A stretch of 64,000 nt of DNA from Lustribacter sp965277075 (GCA_965277075.1 OZ255707.1:558001-622000), one strand, 5' to 3'. Counted from the first letter of the stretch, positions 23,584 to 32,582 are shown. Notes: generated by a model from the letters alone, not told the origin. Program-made: numbers and translations.

Positions 23584-25800
23584 ATGCGCGTCACCCGCCT
23601 GTTTGTTTCTTTGCTCGCCGCGATCGCATTTGCAGGAACTGCGGCGGCGCCGCCCCCTCCGCGGCCGCCGGCCCCGATGGTGAAGCCGGTGACGGAATCG
23701 CTGTTCGGCACGCCGGTGACAGACCGTTACCGCTACTTCGAGAACCTCACGCAACCTAGCGTCGCGTCATATTTCCGCGAGCAGAACGGCTACACGCGCG
23801 CCGTGTTGGCACGTCTGAATCCGGCCCGCGCAACGTTGCTGCGCCGCATCGCGCGGTTGGACAACGCCGGCACGTCCGTGGGCGGCGTGCAGCGCCTCGG
23901 CGATCGCTACTTCTACGAGAAGCGCAAGCCCGGTGACAGCGTGAGCAAACTGTATACGCGAACGATCGACGGAAGCGAAAAACTGCTCGTCGATCCGACG
24001 AACGTTTCGAGCGATCCGAAAAAACATTTCACGCTCAACTACTTCGTCCCGTCGTGGGACGGCGCGTTGGTCGTGTACGGCGTTTCGGAAGGCGGCTCGG
24101 AGACGCTCAACGCCTCGACGCACGTCATCGAGGTCGCGACGCGCCGCATATTGCCGGATACGCTCGCGAGTGCCGGTTTCGGGGTGACGGGTTGGACCCT
24201 CGACGGCAAGTCGTTTTTCTATTTGCGGTTACCGACGCTCACGCCGGGCGAATCCCCGATGGATGCCGAGCAAAAGATCATCACCGTTCAGCATGTGCTC
24301 GGAACGGATCAGTCGGCCGATGTCCCGGTGATCGGATTCGGCGTTTCACCGAATCTCGCGTTCGCGCCGTCCGATATCGTCAACGTCGTCACGACGCCCG
24401 CTTCGCCGTGGGCGCTCGGCGTCGTGCAGCACGGCGTACAGAACGAGCAGACGATCTACGCGGTGCCGGCAACGTCGATCGACGGTGTGCACACCCCGTG
24501 GAAGAAGATCGTCGATGTGGCCGACGGCGTCGAGGGCGAAGATTTACGCGGTTCGACGCTCTATCTGCGCACGCACGCCGGCGCGACGCGCTTCAAAATG
24601 GTCGCGCTCTCACTCGATGCGCCGGACATAGCGACGGCAAAAACGGTCGTTGCACCCTCACGGGAGATCGTCGAGAATGTCGCGGTCGCGTCGGATGGCG
24701 TCTACGTGCTCTCGCGGCTCGGGGGGTTCGGCCGCATTCGGCGACTTCCAGCGGCTGCAGATGGTACGATCACGGGTGCCGCCGTCAACGTCGCGCTGCC
24801 CTATCAGGACGGCGCGATCAGCACGCTGGCCACCGATCCTCGGGTGGCGGGCACGACGTTCGACGTGACGTCGTGGTTGAAGACGCAACTCTACTACCGG
24901 AGCGACGCCGCCCTGCACGTCGTGAAGACCGACCTCAAACCACCGTCGCACGTCGACGTTTCCACATACACGTCCGAAGAAGTCGAAGCGCGCGCCGATG
25001 ACGGGACGCTGGTGCCGCTCTCGCTCGTCCGCCGCAAGGCGTTCAAACGCGACGGATCGCACCCGACGTACTTGACCGGTTACGGCGCATACGGCATCAC
25101 GATCGACCCGGGTTTCAGCACGACGCGTATCGCTTGGCTCGAGCACAACGGTGTCTTCGGCGTCTGTCACGTGCGCGGCGGCGGCTGGTACGGCGAAGAT
25201 TGGCACAACGGTGGAAAGATCGCGACCAAGGTCAACACGATCACGGATTTCATCGCGTGCGGCCGCTGGCTCGTCGCGCATAAGTACACGGCGCCCGCGC
25301 ATCTTGCGGGTGAGGGGACCAGTGCCGGCGGCATCCTGATCGGCGGTGCCGTCACGCGCGCGCCGCAGCTCTTCGCGGCGGCGCTCGATGTGGTCGGCAG
25401 CAGCAACCCGTTGCGCCAGGAGTTCTCTCCGAACGGGCCCGCCAACATCCCCGAGTTTGGATCGGTGACGACGGCGGCCGGCGCGAAAGCGTTGCTCGCG
25501 ATGGACGCGACACAGCACGTTCGCCCCGGCGTCGCCTACCCGGCAGTTTTGCTTTGCACCGGCATCAACGATCGGCGCGTTCCACCGTGGGAGCTCGGCA
25601 AATTCGCCGCGGGCCTCTCTGCCGCAACGACCAGCGGACGGCCGATTATGCTGCGCGTTGACTACGACGCCGGGCACGGCTTTCTCGGTGCGTCGCGTCG
25701 CCAAGGTGAGGAGTTGCTCGCCGATCAGTACGCGTTTCTCCTTTGGCAGCTCGGAGATCCGTCGTTCCGGCAGATTCCGATTCGCATATGGCCTCGATGA
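23584..25800 (+). CDS. Exported prolyl oligopeptidase (S9A family)
   Basis: The protein has a signal peptide (RVTRLFVSLLAAIAFAGTAA), a seven-bladed beta-propeller and a C-terminal alpha/beta-hydrolase domain. The catalytic serine is in GEGTSAGGILIGG, the aspartate in GINDRRVPPWE and the histidine in DYDAGHGFLG. Such enzymes cut short proline-containing peptides in the periplasm or outside. ATG 23584 gives the cleanest signal peptide; TTG 23566 would add six residues. Confidence 0.94.
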   Translation: MRVTRLFVSLLAAIAFAGTAAAPPPPRPPAPMVKPVTESLFGTPVTDRYRYFENLTQPSVASYFREQNGYTRAVLARLNPARATLLRRIARLDNAGTSVGGVQRLGDRYFYEKRKPGDSVSKLYTRTIDGSEKLLVDPTNVSSDPKKHFTLNYFVPSWDGALVVYGVSEGGSETLNASTHVIEVATRRILPDTLASAGFGVTGWTLDGKSFFYLRLPTLTPGESPMDAEQKIITVQHVLGTDQSADVPVIGFGVSPNLAFAPSDIVNVVTTPASPWALGVVQHGVQNEQTIYAVPATSIDGVHTPWKKIVDVADGVEGEDLRGSTLYLRTHAGATRFKMVALSLDAPDIATAKTVVAPSREIVENVAVASDGVYVLSRLGGFGRIRRLPAAADGTITGAAVNVALPYQDGAISTLATDPRVAGTTFDVTSWLKTQLYYRSDAALHVVKTDLKPPSHVDVSTYTSEEVEARADDGTLVPLSLVRRKAFKRDGSHPTYLTGYGAYGITIDPGFSTTRIAWLEHNGVFGVCHVRGGGWYGEDWHNGGKIATKVNTITDFIACGRWLVAHKYTAPAHLAGEGTSAGGILIGGAVTRAPQLFAAALDVVGSSNPLRQEFSPNGPANIPEFGSVTTAAGAKALLAMDATQHVRPGVAYPAVLLCTGINDRRVPPWELGKFAAGLSAATTSGRPIMLRVDYDAGHGFLGASRRQGEELLADQYAFLLWQLGDPSFRQIPIRIWPR

Positions 25801-25807
25801 CGTAGCG

Positions 25808-25826
25808 GATTCACGTTGCGTGAATC
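25808..25826. repeat. Short perfect hairpin, copy 1 (bidirectional terminator candidate)
   Basis: GATTCACGTTGCGTGAATC has an eight-base stem and a three-base loop and lies eight bases after the prolyl oligopeptidase stop. An almost identical hairpin occurs at 31157-31175. There is no U-tract. Confidence 0.7.
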
Positions 25827-25828
25827 TC

Positions 25829-25993
25829 GTGTGCTGTCTCGTAAGTTTCGTGCGGAAGATCGCGAAGGATTTTTTGCTAGATCGAGGAGCGATGATGCAG
25901 CAACGCCCTAGCGTTGCGACTGAAGAGCGAACGATGAGCTGGCGAAAAAGACGAGCGAGATTATGTACGCGAACTTGCGAGACAGCACACTAG
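25829..25993. repeat. Palindromic MITE-like element, copy A
   Basis: Terminal inverted repeats of 19 bases match at 18 positions: GTGTGCTGTCTCGTAAGTT at 25829-25847 against the complement of 25972-25990. The two arms remain loosely complementary inward to a perfect central hairpin GCAACGC-CCTA-GCGTTGC (25900-25917), exactly at the midpoint. The right end reads CACACTAG, and the CTA of that CTAG is the stop codon of the leftward recombinase gene. Copy B at 60934-61099 shares the interior in the same orientation, including GAAGGATTTTT, ATCGAGGAG and AAAAAGACGAG. No gene is encoded. Confidence 0.85.
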
Positions 25994-27009
25994 CGCAGTT
26001 CAGGCTTTTCGTTCGCGCGCGCTGCGATGTCAAAGGCCGCGGTGTCGCGCGGATGCGCGTCGTCGAACGCTTTGCGGAGGTGCGCGATCGATTGGTCGAG
26101 GTAGACCTGCGTTGTCTGTATGCTCGCGTGGCCGAGGAGCTTTTGCAGCGTCGAAACGTCGCCCCCGCCTTCGATGAAGTGCGTCGCAAACGAGTGTCGC
26201 ATCGAGTGCGTCGTCGCGCGATCGACGCCGCTTCTCGCCGCGTAGTCCTTGACGATCTGCCAGACCTGACGAAGCCCCAGGCGTGCATTGCGATTGCTCA
26301 GGAAAAACGCGCGATCGGTCGATGCGGCACGCTGCGGAAGATAGGACCGCATCGCGTCCGTCGCAGCTTGCGTCAGCGGGACCATGCGGCGTTTGTTGCC
26401 TTTGCCCGTCACCATTGCGACCTTCTCGCCCAGATCGACGTCATCGAGGTCGAGCCCGGCGAGCTCGGCCCGCCGCAGGCCGCTACCGTAGAGCAATTCG
26501 ATGATGGCGCGATCGCGCGTCGCAAGGTGCGGCGCGTGCGGACGCTCAACGCGCGTCGCCACGATCGACGCAACTTCGGTCAATCGCAACACCTTCGGCT
26601 TGCGCTGCTCGGGCTTCGGCAGCTCGACGTCGAGCGCCGGCTGATCGTTGCGAATGCGCTCGCGACGCAGATACGTGTAGAACGTTCGTAATGCGCTCAA
26701 GTTCCGCCGGACCGCGACGACCTTGTAGCGGCGTACTTGCATCAGATGTAAGACGTAGCGGCGGATATCGCTCGCCGACGCATCGCGGAGTTTGGGGAAT
26801 ACCGCTGCGCCTTGCTCGGCGCGTTCGATCGAGCCGGTCGTTACGAACGCGCCGAAGTGCTCGAGATCTCGAGCATATGCCTCAAGCGTCCGCGGCGAGC
26901 GATTTTTCGCGAGAAGATCATCGACGAACGCCGCGACGAGCGGATCGGTTGGTGCGTAGAAGCGCTCTCCGCCTCCGATCCCCCGTCGCGGGCCACGCAA
27001 CTGGGCCAT
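25990..27009 (-). CDS. Tyrosine recombinase, XerC/XerD type
   Basis: The 339-residue protein has the length and layout of Xer recombinases that resolve chromosome dimers. The N-terminal SAM-like domain includes RSPRTLEAYARDLEHF. All catalytic residues are present: R179 (YGSGLRRAEL), K203 (GKGNK), H268 and R271 (HSMRHSFATHF), H294 (LLGHAS) and the nucleophile Y303 (QVYLDQS). It could be XerC or XerD; no other integrase and no phage genes are nearby, which favours a housekeeping role. ATG 27009 was chosen over an upstream start that would add unrelated sequence. Its TAG stop is contributed by the end of repeat copy A. Confidence 0.93.
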   Translation of the reverse strand: MAQLRGPRRGIGGGERFYAPTDPLVAAFVDDLLAKNRSPRTLEAYARDLEHFGAFVTTGSIERAEQGAAVFPKLRDASASDIRRYVLHLMQVRRYKVVAVRRNLSALRTFYTYLRRERIRNDQPALDVELPKPEQRKPKVLRLTEVASIVATRVERPHAPHLATRDRAIIELLYGSGLRRAELAGLDLDDVDLGEKVAMVTGKGNKRRMVPLTQAATDAMRSYLPQRAASTDRAFFLSNRNARLGLRQVWQIVKDYAARSGVDRATTHSMRHSFATHFIEGGGDVSTLQKLLGHASIQTTQVYLDQSIAHLRKAFDDAHPRDTAAFDIAARANEKPELR

Positions 27010-27047
27010 TGCGGGTATCCTATCACAATCGCCGGAAGGCGGCGACG

Positions 27048-27644
27048 ATGCGACTTCAACTCGTTCCCGCGCTCGGCGCGATCGCCGCACTCATCGTCGG
27101 CCTCGGGACTGCGACACCGGTGTCGGCCCATCTCGCCCCCGGCGCCGCCGCACCGCCGTTCACCGCACGAGTTGCGCGCGGCGGAAGCGTCTCGACGTTC
27201 GCGGTGCCCGCGGCGCTGGCCAACGGGCCGGTCATCCTCTACTTTTTCCCGAAGTCGTTTAGCAGCGGCTGCACCGCAGAGGCGCACGACTTCGCCGACC
27301 ATGCGGCCGACTTTACCGCGCTCGGTGCGACGGTCGTCGGTATCTCCGGGGACACGATCGAAACGCAAACAAAGTTCTCGACACAAGAGTGCCGCTCGAA
27401 GTTTTTGGTCGCCGCCGATCCGGGCTTGACGATTGCGAAATCCTACGAAGCGACAATCCTCAATCTCTACGCTGACCGCACATCATACCTGATCGCGCCT
27501 GACGGGAAGATCGCCTATCAGTACACGAGTCTCGATCCGGACAAGCACGTCGCGAATCTGCTTGCAGCGCTGCGGGCGCTGCGTTACCACGTATCGGGAA
27601 CCGGGTCCGCGACGGCCGCTTCCAGCGTACGAGCGCGCTTGTAG
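27048..27644 (+). CDS. Exported peroxiredoxin (Bcp/AhpC-TSA type)
   Basis: This thiol peroxidase reduces peroxides. A signal peptide (MRLQLVPALGAIAALIVGLG) is followed by a thioredoxin-fold domain with the peroxidatic cysteine in KSFSSGCTAEAHDF and a likely resolving cysteine in TQECRSKF. The cysteine sits where Bcp-type proteins have PGCT. GGAAGG precedes ATG 27048. It is divergent from the recombinase gene, and its last 61 bases overlap the convergent VOC gene. Confidence 0.88.
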   Translation: MRLQLVPALGAIAALIVGLGTATPVSAHLAPGAAAPPFTARVARGGSVSTFAVPAALANGPVILYFFPKSFSSGCTAEAHDFADHAADFTALGATVVGISGDTIETQTKFSTQECRSKFLVAADPGLTIAKSYEATILNLYADRTSYLIAPDGKIAYQYTSLDPDKHVANLLAALRALRYHVSGTGSATAASSVRARL

Positions 27645-28096
27645 TGTGAGGCGGGGCGCGTACGGCCGTCCGCGCCGATCTGATCCATACCGTAGTAAAT
27701 TTCGAAGAGATAGCCGTCGGGATCGAAGAACTCGACGCCGATGTTGCATCCCGGGCCGCGGCGGCCTTCGTACTCGATCGGGATGTTGCGGTTGCGCAAG
27801 AAGTCGCGCGCCGCATAGAGTTGCTCGATGCTGTCCACTTCCATCGCCAGATGGTGCATCTGTAAACCTGCCTCGTCCGGCGGCCGCAGCGCCTTCTTCG
27901 AGGGCACGAGCGCGATCGAATGATGATCGCCGGCGCTACGTAGGAAAATCATGCCGAGCTCGTTTGTATCCGAGACGGTGAAGCCCATGATGTCGGTCCA
28001 GAATTCCGTCGAGCGCTCGACGTTGCTGACTTCATACACGAGATGGCCGAGTTTACGAACGGCGATCGGCGTCGTGGTGATGGTCCCCTCGGACAT
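27584..28096 (-). CDS. VOC-family extradiol-dioxygenase-like protein
   Basis: The 170-residue protein is a single vicinal-oxygen-chelate module pair with possible metal ligands in KLGHLVYEV (His), MHHLAMEV (His) and YLFEIYYG (Glu). This pattern fits catechol 2,3-dioxygenase-like enzymes. ATG 28096 follows a GAGGGG Shine-Dalgarno sequence. It is the last gene of the leftward ABC-transporter unit, 15 bases after the permease, suggesting it acts on the imported compound. Confidence 0.85.
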   Translation of the reverse strand: MSEGTITTTPIAVRKLGHLVYEVSNVERSTEFWTDIMGFTVSDTNELGMIFLRSAGDHHSIALVPSKKALRPPDEAGLQMHHLAMEVDSIEQLYAARDFLRNRNIPIEYEGRRGPGCNIGVEFFDPDGYLFEIYYGMDQIGADGRTRPASHYKRARTLEAAVADPVPDTW

Positions 28097-28110
28097 GTCT
28101 TTCCCCTCTC

Positions 28111-28944
28111 TTAGGCGACGTCGCGCCACGCGGATAAACGGACTTCGAACGTGCGCAGGAGCGCGGTAAGCGTTACACCGGCGACGGCGAGCGTGACAAC
28201 CGCGACGAAGAGCGTCGGCATATCGAACACGCTGCTGGCGGAGGTGATGATGTTGCCGAGCCCGGCCTTCGCGCCGAACAGTTCTCCGACAACGACGCCG
28301 ATCAGCCCCTTTCCGACGGCTTGGCGCATGCCGGCGACGATGAACGGCGCAGCCGAGGGCAGGGACACCGTCACGAACGTCTTCCAACGGCTGCTGCAAA
28401 ACGACTTCGCGACGAGGAGCAGGCGGCGATCTACCGACTCGAGCCCCGCCTGCGTGTTGATGATGATCGGAAAGATTACCATGATGAACACGACCGCGAC
28501 CTTCGATGCGGTCCCGATGCCGAACCAGATGATCAAGATCGGCGCGAGCGCCACCATCGGTGCCGCATAGAGCGCCGCGATCCAGAGTTCGAGCGCGTCG
28601 TTAACGCCGCGCCATTGCACCATCGCCGCGCCGACGGCAACGCCGAAGACGACACCGAGAACGAACCCGATGAGCAACTCTTGCAGGCTCACCCAGCCGT
28701 TGTAGATCAGCGACCCGTCCAGCACCATCTCCCATGCCCGCACGGCGACGGCCGAGGGGGCGGCGAGGAACGCGCTATTGTGAACGACGACCCGCGCGAC
28801 GAATTCCCAAATCGCGAGACCGCCGATCAGCGAGAGCAGTGCGCGAACACCGCGCGACTCGAAAACGTTCGCGGGCGGCTCGCTCGGACGTTCGACGAGC
28901 GCGACCTCGTCGAGCAGCGCGGGCTGCGTGATGAGCTGCGTCAT
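28111..28944 (-). CDS. ABC transporter permease (SsuC/TauC, NitT family)
   Basis: The 277-residue membrane protein has about six helices and the EAA-type loop around RRLLLVAKSFCSSRWKTFVT. The family motif near GKGLIGVVVGELFGAKAGLG is also present. Members import sulfonates, taurine, nitrate, thiamine precursors or aromatic acids. Its ATG overlaps the stop of the ATPase gene (ATGA). The likely solute-binding partner is at 31593-32582. Confidence 0.93.
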   Translation of the reverse strand: MTQLITQPALLDEVALVERPSEPPANVFESRGVRALLSLIGGLAIWEFVARVVVHNSAFLAAPSAVAVRAWEMVLDGSLIYNGWVSLQELLIGFVLGVVFGVAVGAAMVQWRGVNDALELWIAALYAAPMVALAPILIIWFGIGTASKVAVVFIMVIFPIIINTQAGLESVDRRLLLVAKSFCSSRWKTFVTVSLPSAAPFIVAGMRQAVGKGLIGVVVGELFGAKAGLGNIITSASSVFDMPTLFVAVVTLAVAGVTLTALLRTFEVRLSAWRDVA

Positions 28945-29753
28945 GCGAGCGTCGCCCGGTCGTGCTCCATGAGCGCGCCGATCTCGGCTTCGATCGCAAA
29001 CATGTTGGGATCGCGGCGCGCGCTCGCGGGGCGCGGCCGCGGAATGTCGACGTCGACAATCGCTTTCACGCGTCCGGGCCGCGGCGACATCACGACGACC
29101 CGATCGGCAAGATACACCGCTTCGCTGATTTGGTGCGTGATGAAGACGGCCGTCTTTTTCGTCGCGTCCCAGACGCGCAAGAGTTCGGTCTGCATCGTCT
29201 CGCGCGTTTGCGCGTCGAGCGCGGCGAACGGCTCGTCGAGCAGAATGACCTCGGGATCGATCACGAGCGCCCGAGCGAGGTTCACCCGCTGCTGCATTCC
29301 GCCCGATAATTCGCCCGGATGACGCCCCTCGAAACCTCCGAGGCCGACGAGATCGATCATCGAGCGTGCTCGCGTCAGCGCGTCGCGCAACGCGACGCCT
29401 TGCATCTCCAAACCGTAGGTCACGTTGCGCAACACCGTTCGCCACGGCAGCAACGATGCCGACTGGAAGACCATCGCACGGTCGGGTCCGGGTGCGTTGA
29501 TCGGCCGGCCGTCGAGCAAAATGCGGCCGCCGGTCGGTCGCTGCAAGCCGTCGAGACAGTGAAGCAGGGTCGTCTTGCCGCAACCGCTCGGGCCGACGAT
29601 GCAAATGAATTCGCCGGCTGCGATGCGCAGTGACGTACGATCGAGGGCCAGCGTTTCCGAGTGCGCGCGGCCCCGATACTCGACCCGTACGTCGATCAGC
29701 TCGATCTTCGCGACGGCGCGTTCCGCTGATCGCTTGGGGGCAACGACGGCCAT
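28941..29753 (-). CDS. ABC transporter ATP-binding protein (SsuB/TauB, NitT family)
   Basis: The nucleotide-binding subunit has Walker A GPSGCGKTT, Q-loop VFQSASLLPW, signature LSGGMQQR, Walker B VILLDEPFAALD and switch histidine ITHQISEAV. It powers the permease encoded immediately downstream. ATG 29753 was preferred; an in-frame start at 29813 would add 20 residues without homology. Confidence 0.93.
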   Translation of the reverse strand: MAVVAPKRSAERAVAKIELIDVRVEYRGRAHSETLALDRTSLRIAAGEFICIVGPSGCGKTTLLHCLDGLQRPTGGRILLDGRPINAPGPDRAMVFQSASLLPWRTVLRNVTYGLEMQGVALRDALTRARSMIDLVGLGGFEGRHPGELSGGMQQRVNLARALVIDPEVILLDEPFAALDAQTRETMQTELLRVWDATKKTAVFITHQISEAVYLADRVVVMSPRPGRVKAIVDVDIPRPRPASARRDPNMFAIEAEIGALMEHDRATLA

Positions 29754-29851
29754 TCGATTCCTTACGGCATCACGCGGCACGATACCCGTGGAGGCTGCAT
29801 ACGCCGAACGCAAAAGAACGCTCGGCTACAGCATCGATCGGGAGAAGAACC

Positions 29852-30718
29852 ATGAAGATTGCGCGATACAACGGCGGCCGGATCGGCGTGATCGCCGGAG
29901 ATCGCATCGTCGACGTGAGCGCCGCGTGCGGCGTCGACGCAGCCGAGTGGCCGCCGGTCGGAATCAACCGTCTCATCGCTTCGTTTGCGGCCCTGCGCCC
30001 GGCGATCGAGGCGACCGTTGCGCAGGCCGAAGGCATCCCGCTCGTCGACGTCCGGCTCGAGACGCCGATCCCTTGGCCGCATAAGCTCCTCGCCATGCCG
30101 AACAACTTTGCAGCCCATGGCGCGGAAATGAAGGCCAGCAGCTTCGGCGGGGGCGGCGCGAATAGCGTATCTGCCGACCAAGCGGGTTTCTTCATGAAAT
30201 CCAACGCGTCGTTGATCGGCCCGAACGACGCGATCGTTCTGCCGGACCGGCCGGACCGAGAGTTCCATTACGAGTGCGAACTCGCGACGATCGTCGGAAC
30301 CGGCGGAAAGGACATCGCGGTAAGCGACGCGCTCGATCACGTCTTCGGGTACGCGTGCTTGGTCGACGTCACGATGCGCGGCGCGGGTGAGCGCGTCATG
30401 CGAAAGTCGTTCGATTCGTTCACGCCCGTCGGTCCCTGGATCACGACGAGCGATGAAGTCGGATTACCGGATGACCTCGAATTGCGGCTCTGGCTCAACG
30501 GAGAGATGCGCCAACATGCGATCGCGCACGAGATGGTCGTCGGCATCCGCGAGCAGATCGCGCTGTGCTCGTCGGTCACGCGGCTCGAACCGGGCGACAT
30601 CATCGCGAGCGGCACGATGGCCGGCGTCGGCGCGCTCGCGCCGGGCGACGCGGTCGTAATCGAGATCGACCGCGTCGGGCGCATGGAGCTTACCGTAGCC
30701 GCGCCTGTGCGCGCGTGA
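29852..30718 (+). CDS. Fumarylacetoacetate hydrolase-family protein
   Basis: The 288-residue protein has the FAH fold, whose members hydrolyse or decarboxylate acylpyruvates at the end of aromatic degradation. Metal ligands are in REFHYECELATIVG (two Glu) and the Asp of CLVDVTMRGAGE; the substrate loop is KSFDSFTPVGPW and the C-terminal motif is GDIIASGTMAGVG. GGGAGAAG precedes ATG 29852. It is divergent from the ABC genes. Likely activities include fumarylpyruvate or maleylpyruvate hydrolysis, but the substrate is inferred only. Confidence 0.92.
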   Translation: MKIARYNGGRIGVIAGDRIVDVSAACGVDAAEWPPVGINRLIASFAALRPAIEATVAQAEGIPLVDVRLETPIPWPHKLLAMPNNFAAHGAEMKASSFGGGGANSVSADQAGFFMKSNASLIGPNDAIVLPDRPDREFHYECELATIVGTGGKDIAVSDALDHVFGYACLVDVTMRGAGERVMRKSFDSFTPVGPWITTSDEVGLPDDLELRLWLNGEMRQHAIAHEMVVGIREQIALCSSVTRLEPGDIIASGTMAGVGALAPGDAVVIEIDRVGRMELTVAAPVRA

Positions 30719-31134
30719 CGCGTCTCCTTGCAATCGTCGCTGCGGTCGCGTCGCTGGCTGCCGCACCGCCGTCCGACAATTCCCCGCATGCGGCCCACGC
30801 CGTGCCGCAACCCTTGGAGCAGACGGCCATACAGTTGCGGTCGACCATCCCGCTCGCGAACAGTACGAATCCAACGTGCCCGCGCGTTCATGCGACGTTC
30901 AACGGCGCGAAGCTGATCGGCGACCCGAAGCTGATTACCGTGAGCATCGACGATTTGAACGTCGCGACGCGCGCGCAAGTCACGCGCTCGTCGGTTGATT
31001 TCCAGCCGCACGGCGGCATTTGGAAGGGCAAACATTTCGTGTTGATCGGCGGCACCGACGTGCACCACACGCCGTTTGCGCTGAAGTTCACATTTACGTG
31101 TACGAACGGTCCGCCGGCTCCCCTCAAACACTGA
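30715..31134 (+). CDS. Small exported protein of unknown function
   Basis: The 139-residue protein begins with a signal peptide (TRLLAIVAAVASLAAAPPSD). The mature part has two cysteines (NPTCPRVHA and FTCTNG) that could form one disulfide. No family is recognised. It starts at GTG 30715 inside the FAH stop (GTGA), so the pair is co-translated, which suggests a shared pathway. Confidence 0.65.
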   Translation: MTRLLAIVAAVASLAAAPPSDNSPHAAHAVPQPLEQTAIQLRSTIPLANSTNPTCPRVHATFNGAKLIGDPKLITVSIDDLNVATRAQVTRSSVDFQPHGGIWKGKHFVLIGGTDVHHTPFALKFTFTCTNGPPAPLKH

Positions 31135-31156
31135 CGAGAGAAGAGCCGGATTAGAC

Positions 31157-31175
31157 GATTCACGTTCCGTGAATC
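31157..31175. repeat. Short perfect hairpin, copy 2 (bidirectional terminator candidate)
   Basis: GATTCACGTTCCGTGAATC differs from copy 1 (25808-25826) only in the loop. It lies between the stops of two convergent genes (31134 and 31189), where a bidirectional terminator would be useful. Confidence 0.7.
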
Positions 31176-31188
31176 TGTCGCGTTTGGG

Positions 31189-31587
31189 CTACGCCGAAGC
31201 CGCCGCGTTCGCGCCGTTTTGGACCGAGAGTTCCCAGCGGTAGCCGTCGGGGTCGTGAAACCACAGCGCGAGATGCGGCGAACCGGGGGCTTCGGGACCA
31301 ATCTCATCGCCGGGATCCTCGAGATCGACGCCGCGGGCGCGCAGGTCCGCGAGGGCTTCCCGCAGCTCGCGCATCGAACCGAGGTGGAACGACATATGGC
31401 CGAATGTCGCCGCGTTCGGCACGCCCGGGTGAAGCGCAATCGTTATGGCATCGTTCCCAATCGCCACCCCGTCACCAAAATCGAATTGATGCTCGAGACC
31501 GATCGTATCGATCCACCAACGTGCGCTCTTCTTCGGATCGCGAACCGCAAGTCCGAAGTGTCCGACGGCGCCGATCTGCCATGCCAT
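31189..31587 (-). CDS. VOC-family (glyoxalase/bleomycin-resistance-like) protein
   Basis: The 132-residue protein has two beta-alpha-beta-beta-beta modules; candidate metal positions include VGHFGLAVRD (His), FGHMSFHLG (His) and RWELSVQ (Glu). It is six bases upstream of the 3' end of the solute-binding gene's unit, so it belongs to the same leftward run (CMD, SBP, VOC). A dioxygenase or isomerase role in catabolism of the transported compound is plausible. Confidence 0.82.
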   Translation of the reverse strand: MAWQIGAVGHFGLAVRDPKKSARWWIDTIGLEHQFDFGDGVAIGNDAITIALHPGVPNAATFGHMSFHLGSMRELREALADLRARGVDLEDPGDEIGPEAPGSPHLALWFHDPDGYRWELSVQNGANAAASA

Positions 31588-31592
31588 AGACG

Positions 31593-32582
31593 TCAGATAC
31601 TACCACGTGCAAGATCGCGCATCGCGGCCGTCACGTACGAGTTGTCGTAGACCGCCGTCGTCGGGGGCGCGCTGATCTGCTTGAGCTTGATCAGTGCGTC
31701 CATAACTTGCGGGAAGTCATCCTTTGAAAAGCTGCCGACGTCCGGCAAGAGACGGCCCGGAAGGACGTACGTGGCGTAGGTTTTCTCGGCGACATCCGGT
31801 GTGACGCCGGCGGAATCTTCGAGAATTTGCAGGGCGCGCACGCGATTTGCCGGGTTATAGAGCCAACGGACGCCCTCAGCGAAGCCGGCCAAAAAACGCA
31901 CGACGAGATCGCGGTGGGTTTGCGCCCACAACGTGCGCACCGCAAAGCCGCTCGACGGGAAGTGTGGGAAATATTTCGGCACTTGATCGAGCACCGGATA
32001 CCCCGCATCGAGTGCGCTGTACGTTTCCGGCGGGAGCAGCGGCGTCGCGTCGATCGCGTTCGCAACGAGGGCCTGGTAGCGCGTCGACGGTGCGCCGGCG
32101 TAGGTGTAGCTAAAGTCGTTCGCGCCGAGACCGTACGTTGCGAGAATTTTGTCCATGAAGACGCGCGTGATGTCGGAGGGGCCGCCGATCATGATCGTCT
32201 TTCCGCGCAGCTGCGTCATGGACGTGAGGCCCTTGCGGCCGACGATCGTATATGGTGTCGTCGTGACATTTTTGAAAATTTCTTGAATCGGCGCGCCACC
32301 GGCAACAGCGAGCACGACCTGCGTGGTCGAAACGGATCCGACATCGACCGAGCCGGCAGCCAACTGCTGCGCGACGCCCGCCGACGATCCGATCACGATC
32401 GGTTGGGCATCGACATTCCGCTTCGCGAAGAAGCCGAGCTTTAGCGCCACTTCGATTCCCCAGTCGGTCGCACCGCGCGACGTCAAACCGACGGCGACCG
32501 GCTCCGTCGCCATGGCAATCGAAGGAACACACAGAACAGCGAAAACGAAGGTCAGTGCGAGGAGACCTATGCGTTCTCTCAC
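31593..32582 (-). CDS. ABC transporter substrate-binding protein (NMT1/SsuA type)
   Basis: The 329-residue protein has a signal peptide (RIGLLALTFVFAVLCVPSIA) and the two-lobed periplasmic-binding fold of the NitT/TauT family (GVAQQLAAGSVDVGSVSTTQ, LRGKTIMIGGPSD). It is the probable ligand-binding partner of the permease and ATPase at 28111-29753. It starts at GTG 32582, overlapping the stop of the CMD gene (GTGA). Confidence 0.92.
   Translation of the reverse strand: MRERIGLLALTFVFAVLCVPSIAMATEPVAVGLTSRGATDWGIEVALKLGFFAKRNVDAQPIVIGSSAGVAQQLAAGSVDVGSVSTTQVVLAVAGGAPIQEIFKNVTTTPYTIVGRKGLTSMTQLRGKTIMIGGPSDITRVFMDKILATYGLGANDFSYTYAGAPSTRYQALVANAIDATPLLPPETYSALDAGYPVLDQVPKYFPHFPSSGFAVRTLWAQTHRDLVVRFLAGFAEGVRWLYNPANRVRALQILEDSAGVTPDVAEKTYATYVLPGRLLPDVGSFSKDDFPQVMDALIKLKQISAPPTTAVYDNSYVTAAMRDLARGSI

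Noticed and set aside
25990..27009. Tyrosine recombinase as evidence for an integrated element
   Set aside because: All residues and length fit a housekeeping Xer protein; no attachment-site duplication, excisionase or phage genes nearby.
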